A DNA stretch of 64,000 nucleotides, taken from NCBI GenBank assembly GCA_964370825.1, contig CAYJKY010000013.1, forward strand, positions 1 to 64,000. Reading direction: 5' to 3'. The notes beneath the pieces were generated by a model, which was not told where the DNA came from, made no database searches, and saw only the letters and a program-made list of their open reading frames with translations. This document shows positions 62,124-64,000 of this stretch, piece by piece. This DNA is from CAYJBH01 sp964370825 (GTDB lineage Bacteria; Bacillota; Clostridia; Oscillospirales; Ruminococcaceae). How positions within the stretch are numbered: the first letter of the stretch is position 1; every line of letters begins with the position of its first letter. The position numbers and the translations under genes are program-made.

Positions 62124-63023
62124 ATGAAAAAACAAAAAAAGAAAGCTCAGCTCTCGAAAGTTTACCCACTATGGTTTGCTTTTGGAGCACTTATACTGTA
62201 CAGCCTATTATATGTTGTCCCGGCAATCTACGGATTTGTGCTGTCGTTTACAGATTGGGGCCGAGGGGTAAGCACTTCAGAACTGACCTTTGTCGGGCTT
62301 GAAAATTTCCTACTTGTTTTAGATCCTGAGAATGATTATTTTCAATATATCGGAAACACGTTTTGGTTTTCCCTTGTAACCTCGCTGTTTAAATCTGTTT
62401 TGGCGTTGGCGGCGGCGATGATAATAAATAAAGGTATTGCGTTTAAGCGGTTTCACCGAATGGCACTCTTTTTCCCGTCTATCATCTCGGTTGTTGTAAC
62501 CGGTCTTGTGTTCCGCTCGATACTACGTCCCAAAACAGGACTTTTTAACGTTATACTTAATCTGTTCGGATTTCCGATAAACACCGACTGGCTCAACGGA
62601 GTTGACACCGCTTTTAACTCGGTAATGGCAGTAGATATTTGGCGAGGAATAGGTTATATTATGGTAATATTTCTTGCCGGACTACAGTCCATATCCCCCA
62701 CATATTATGAGGCTGCCGATATAGATGGAGCAGGTGGGATATCTAAATTTTTCCGTATAACACTACCGTTACTCAAACAGACTATCCTTGTCAACGTTAT
62801 GCTGAATGTCATTTATGGTTTACGCGTATTTGACATGATTTATGTGCTGACTAAAGGAGGTCCCGGCGATCTCACCAACGTGTTATACACAAGTGTTTTT
62901 CAGGAGTTTGGTCTTGGGCGTTATGCAGTCGGCTCTGCTTTATCCAGCGTGATGCTTATCTTTCTTCTTATATTTGGTGTATTTTTTGTACGTATAATTA
63001 CAAAGCAGGAGGTTGAGCAATAG
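62124..63023 (+). CDS. Sugar ABC permease, MalF/UgpA-like (third importer)
   Basis: A 299-residue CUT1 permease with six membrane segments. It opens WFAFGALILYSLLYVVPAIYGFVLSFTDWG and has the EAA loop YEAADIDGAGGISKFFRITLPLLKQTILVNVML. The initiation region AAGGAATGGTCATAAAT matches those of two other permeases; ATG 62124 is preferred over ATG 62112, which touches the SD. It follows the palindrome cluster and is 1 base from the next gene. Confidence 0.92.
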   Translation: MKKQKKKAQLSKVYPLWFAFGALILYSLLYVVPAIYGFVLSFTDWGRGVSTSELTFVGLENFLLVLDPENDYFQYIGNTFWFSLVTSLFKSVLALAAAMIINKGIAFKRFHRMALFFPSIISVVVTGLVFRSILRPKTGLFNVILNLFGFPINTDWLNGVDTAFNSVMAVDIWRGIGYIMVIFLAGLQSISPTYYEAADIDGAGGISKFFRITLPLLKQTILVNVMLNVIYGLRVFDMIYVLTKGGPGDLTNVLYTSVFQEFGLGRYAVGSALSSVMLIFLLIFGVFFVRIITKQEVEQ

Positions 63024-63024
63024 C

Positions 63025-63849
63025 ATGAAAAACAAAAATATTGTTGTGTCGATTTTCAAAAACACCGTAGCAGTTTTAATGAGCGCTATAATGCTAATAC
63101 CAATACTGCTGATTTTATTAAACTCTTTTAAAACCGAGGGCGAGGCGACAAGCATGTCTTTTTCACTGCCGGAAACATTTATGTGGGAAAACTACCTTGT
63201 TGCCATAGAGGAAGGCGATTTGGTAATATCATTTTTTAACAGTCTGTTATATTCCACCTCATCGGTAGCATTTATTGTTTTGTTTGCATCTATGGCAGCA
63301 TTTGTTTTTTCAAGAAACAAGACAAGGTTAAACAAAATACTATATATATACGTTGTGATGGGTTTGACCCTAACCATCAACCATATTGCATTAATTAATA
63401 TTATGCAGACGATTGGTTTGATGGGCACCAGGCTTGGAATAATAATATTGTACATAGCACTACAGCTACCGTTTGCGATATTTTTAATGTACAGCTTTAT
63501 ATCTACCATTCCACGCGAGATAGACGAGGCGGCAGTTGTTGACGGTTGCGGACCAATTAGGTTATTCTTTTTAATAGTATTCCCCAATTTAAAACCTGCC
63601 TTGGTATCGATAGGTATTCTTAATTTTTTAAACACCTGGAACGAATTTGTACTACCGCTATACTACTTAAGTGATTCTTCCAGCTGGCCTATGACAAACA
63701 GTATCTATACATTTTACGGTCAGTATTCGGCAAGCTGGAACCTTGTTTCAGCAGATATAATACTAACCTCTTTGCCGGTAATAATTATATATCTGCTCGC
63801 ACAAAAACACATTGTGGACGGAATGACGGTAGGCGCAGTTAAAGGATGA
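63025..63849 (+). CDS. Sugar ABC permease, MalG/UgpE-like (third importer)
   Basis: A 274-residue CUT1 permease with six membrane segments and the EAA loop DEAAVVDGCGPIRLFFLIVFPNLKPALVSIGIL. The C-terminus AQKHIVDGMTVGAVKG is typical of the MalG group. The SD GGAGG lies 12 bases before ATG 63025; an upstream TTG at 63013 touches the SD and is less likely. It ends the operon before a strong terminator. Confidence 0.93.
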   Translation: MKNKNIVVSIFKNTVAVLMSAIMLIPILLILLNSFKTEGEATSMSFSLPETFMWENYLVAIEEGDLVISFFNSLLYSTSSVAFIVLFASMAAFVFSRNKTRLNKILYIYVVMGLTLTINHIALINIMQTIGLMGTRLGIIILYIALQLPFAIFLMYSFISTIPREIDEAAVVDGCGPIRLFFLIVFPNLKPALVSIGILNFLNTWNEFVLPLYYLSDSSSWPMTNSIYTFYGQYSASWNLVSADIILTSLPVIIIYLLAQKHIVDGMTVGAVKG

Positions 63850-63873
63850 TTTCCTAAGTTAAATGACTATATT

Positions 63874-63906
63874 AAAAAAGGAGATGGCAATGCCTCTCCT
63901 TTTTTT
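63874..63906. terminator. Bidirectional terminator
   Basis: AAAAAAGGAGA (63874-63884) pairs with TCTCCTTTTTT (63895-63905), with GGC/GCC inside the loop. It has T-tracts on both strands and serves the permease operon and the convergent partial gene. Confidence 0.85.
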
Positions 63907-63911
63907 GTTTT

Positions 63912-64000
63912 TTATAGCGTATAAGTTGTGTTCTCACCGTTGTAGTTAAACGACTTGCAATATTGTTCGCCGTTTTGTCTGACAAATTTTACATTAAAGA
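63912..64000 (-). CDS. 3' end of an unidentified gene (partial)
   Basis: The - strand reads FNVKFVRQNGEQYCKSFNYN then GENTTYTL, with a TAA stop at 63914-63912 next to the bidirectional terminator. The frame is open to the window edge, so this is the C-terminus of a gene lying mostly to the right. About 29 residues are too few to name a family. Confidence 0.55.
   Translation of the reverse strand, partial: FNVKFVRQNGEQYCKSFNYNGENTTYTL

Noticed and set aside
61955..62302. 115-codon frame over the palindrome cluster
   Set aside because: It is produced by GC-rich hairpins and overlaps the start of the permease gene out of frame.
1..64000. tRNA or rRNA genes
   Set aside because: None of the conserved tRNA T-arm (GGTTCGAATCC type) or rRNA signatures was seen on either strand by eye.

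Overview
The window looks like a scaffold from an anaerobic, low-GC Gram-positive bacterium of the Clostridia, most likely a gut-type member near the Oscillospirales. The clues are a DnaD plus DnaC-like helicase-loader pair, Lpl/Yes-type sugar importers with YesMN-type regulators, an M29 aminopeptidase, ferritin, strong AGGAGG ribosome binding sites and sigma-A style promoters. The species assignment is inference. A run of 100 N (12138-12237) marks an assembly join inside a tandem repeat.

Layout. Positions 1-5460: a palindromic 35-bp repeat array and promoter, followed by dnaD-like, dnaC-like, alr, hexokinase, a small ABM-like gene and ferritin on the + strand. 5659-8077: a Nudix hydrolase, a DUF1624 membrane acyltransferase and an M29 aminopeptidase. 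8089-12075: thiI and secA on the - strand, with the secA promoter at the edge of the gapped 106-bp tandem repeat. 12576-13052: an AT-rich GNAT gene. 13299-18378: a membrane-anchored SGNH hydrolase with a Ser-rich tail, a TIM-barrel isomerase-like gene, a YjdF-like membrane protein, and a Y-family polymerase with its YolD-like partner. 18385-22048: a heterodimeric ABC exporter with a 21-bp-spaced direct-repeat operator. 22605-28042: a complete dipeptide/oligopeptide importer (SBP, two permeases, two ATPases).

From 28.1 kb to the end the window is almost entirely carbohydrate acquisition and its control. It holds a GH172 gene with an AraC regulator and a divergent zinc-site methyltransferase-like gene; a GH31 alpha-xylosidase, an MGH1-like hydrolase and an LplABC importer behind a YesMN-like two-component system; a large membrane AraC sensor-regulator facing a second LplBC-SBP importer; and a sulfatase with an RpiB/LacAB-type isomerase. 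The last block (51.3-63.9 kb) runs membrane-tethered AraC, PfkB sugar kinase, DUF4380-like protein, GH42, cyclase-family hydrolase, 2-oxoacid dehydrogenase E1-alpha, E1-beta and E2, then SBP and two permeases. None of the three sugar importers has its own ATPase here, so a shared MsmK/UgpC-like ATPase elsewhere is expected.

The most unusual signals are: (1) a nested palindrome lying exactly between a perfect Shine-Dalgarno sequence and the start codon of the AraC sensor gene at 44861, which if folded restores normal spacing; (2) an E1-E2 complex without E3 embedded in a sulfatase/GH42/kinase/isomerase sugar locus; (3) tandem or clustered palindromes at operon joints (1-99, 12238-12443, 36445-36525, 61880-62092); (4) an ABC ATPase pseudogene and a candidate 34-codon leader peptide next to the YesMN-like system; (5) a small hairpin-bounded element after the peptide transporter. 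All domain calls rest on motif recognition by eye; no searches were run.
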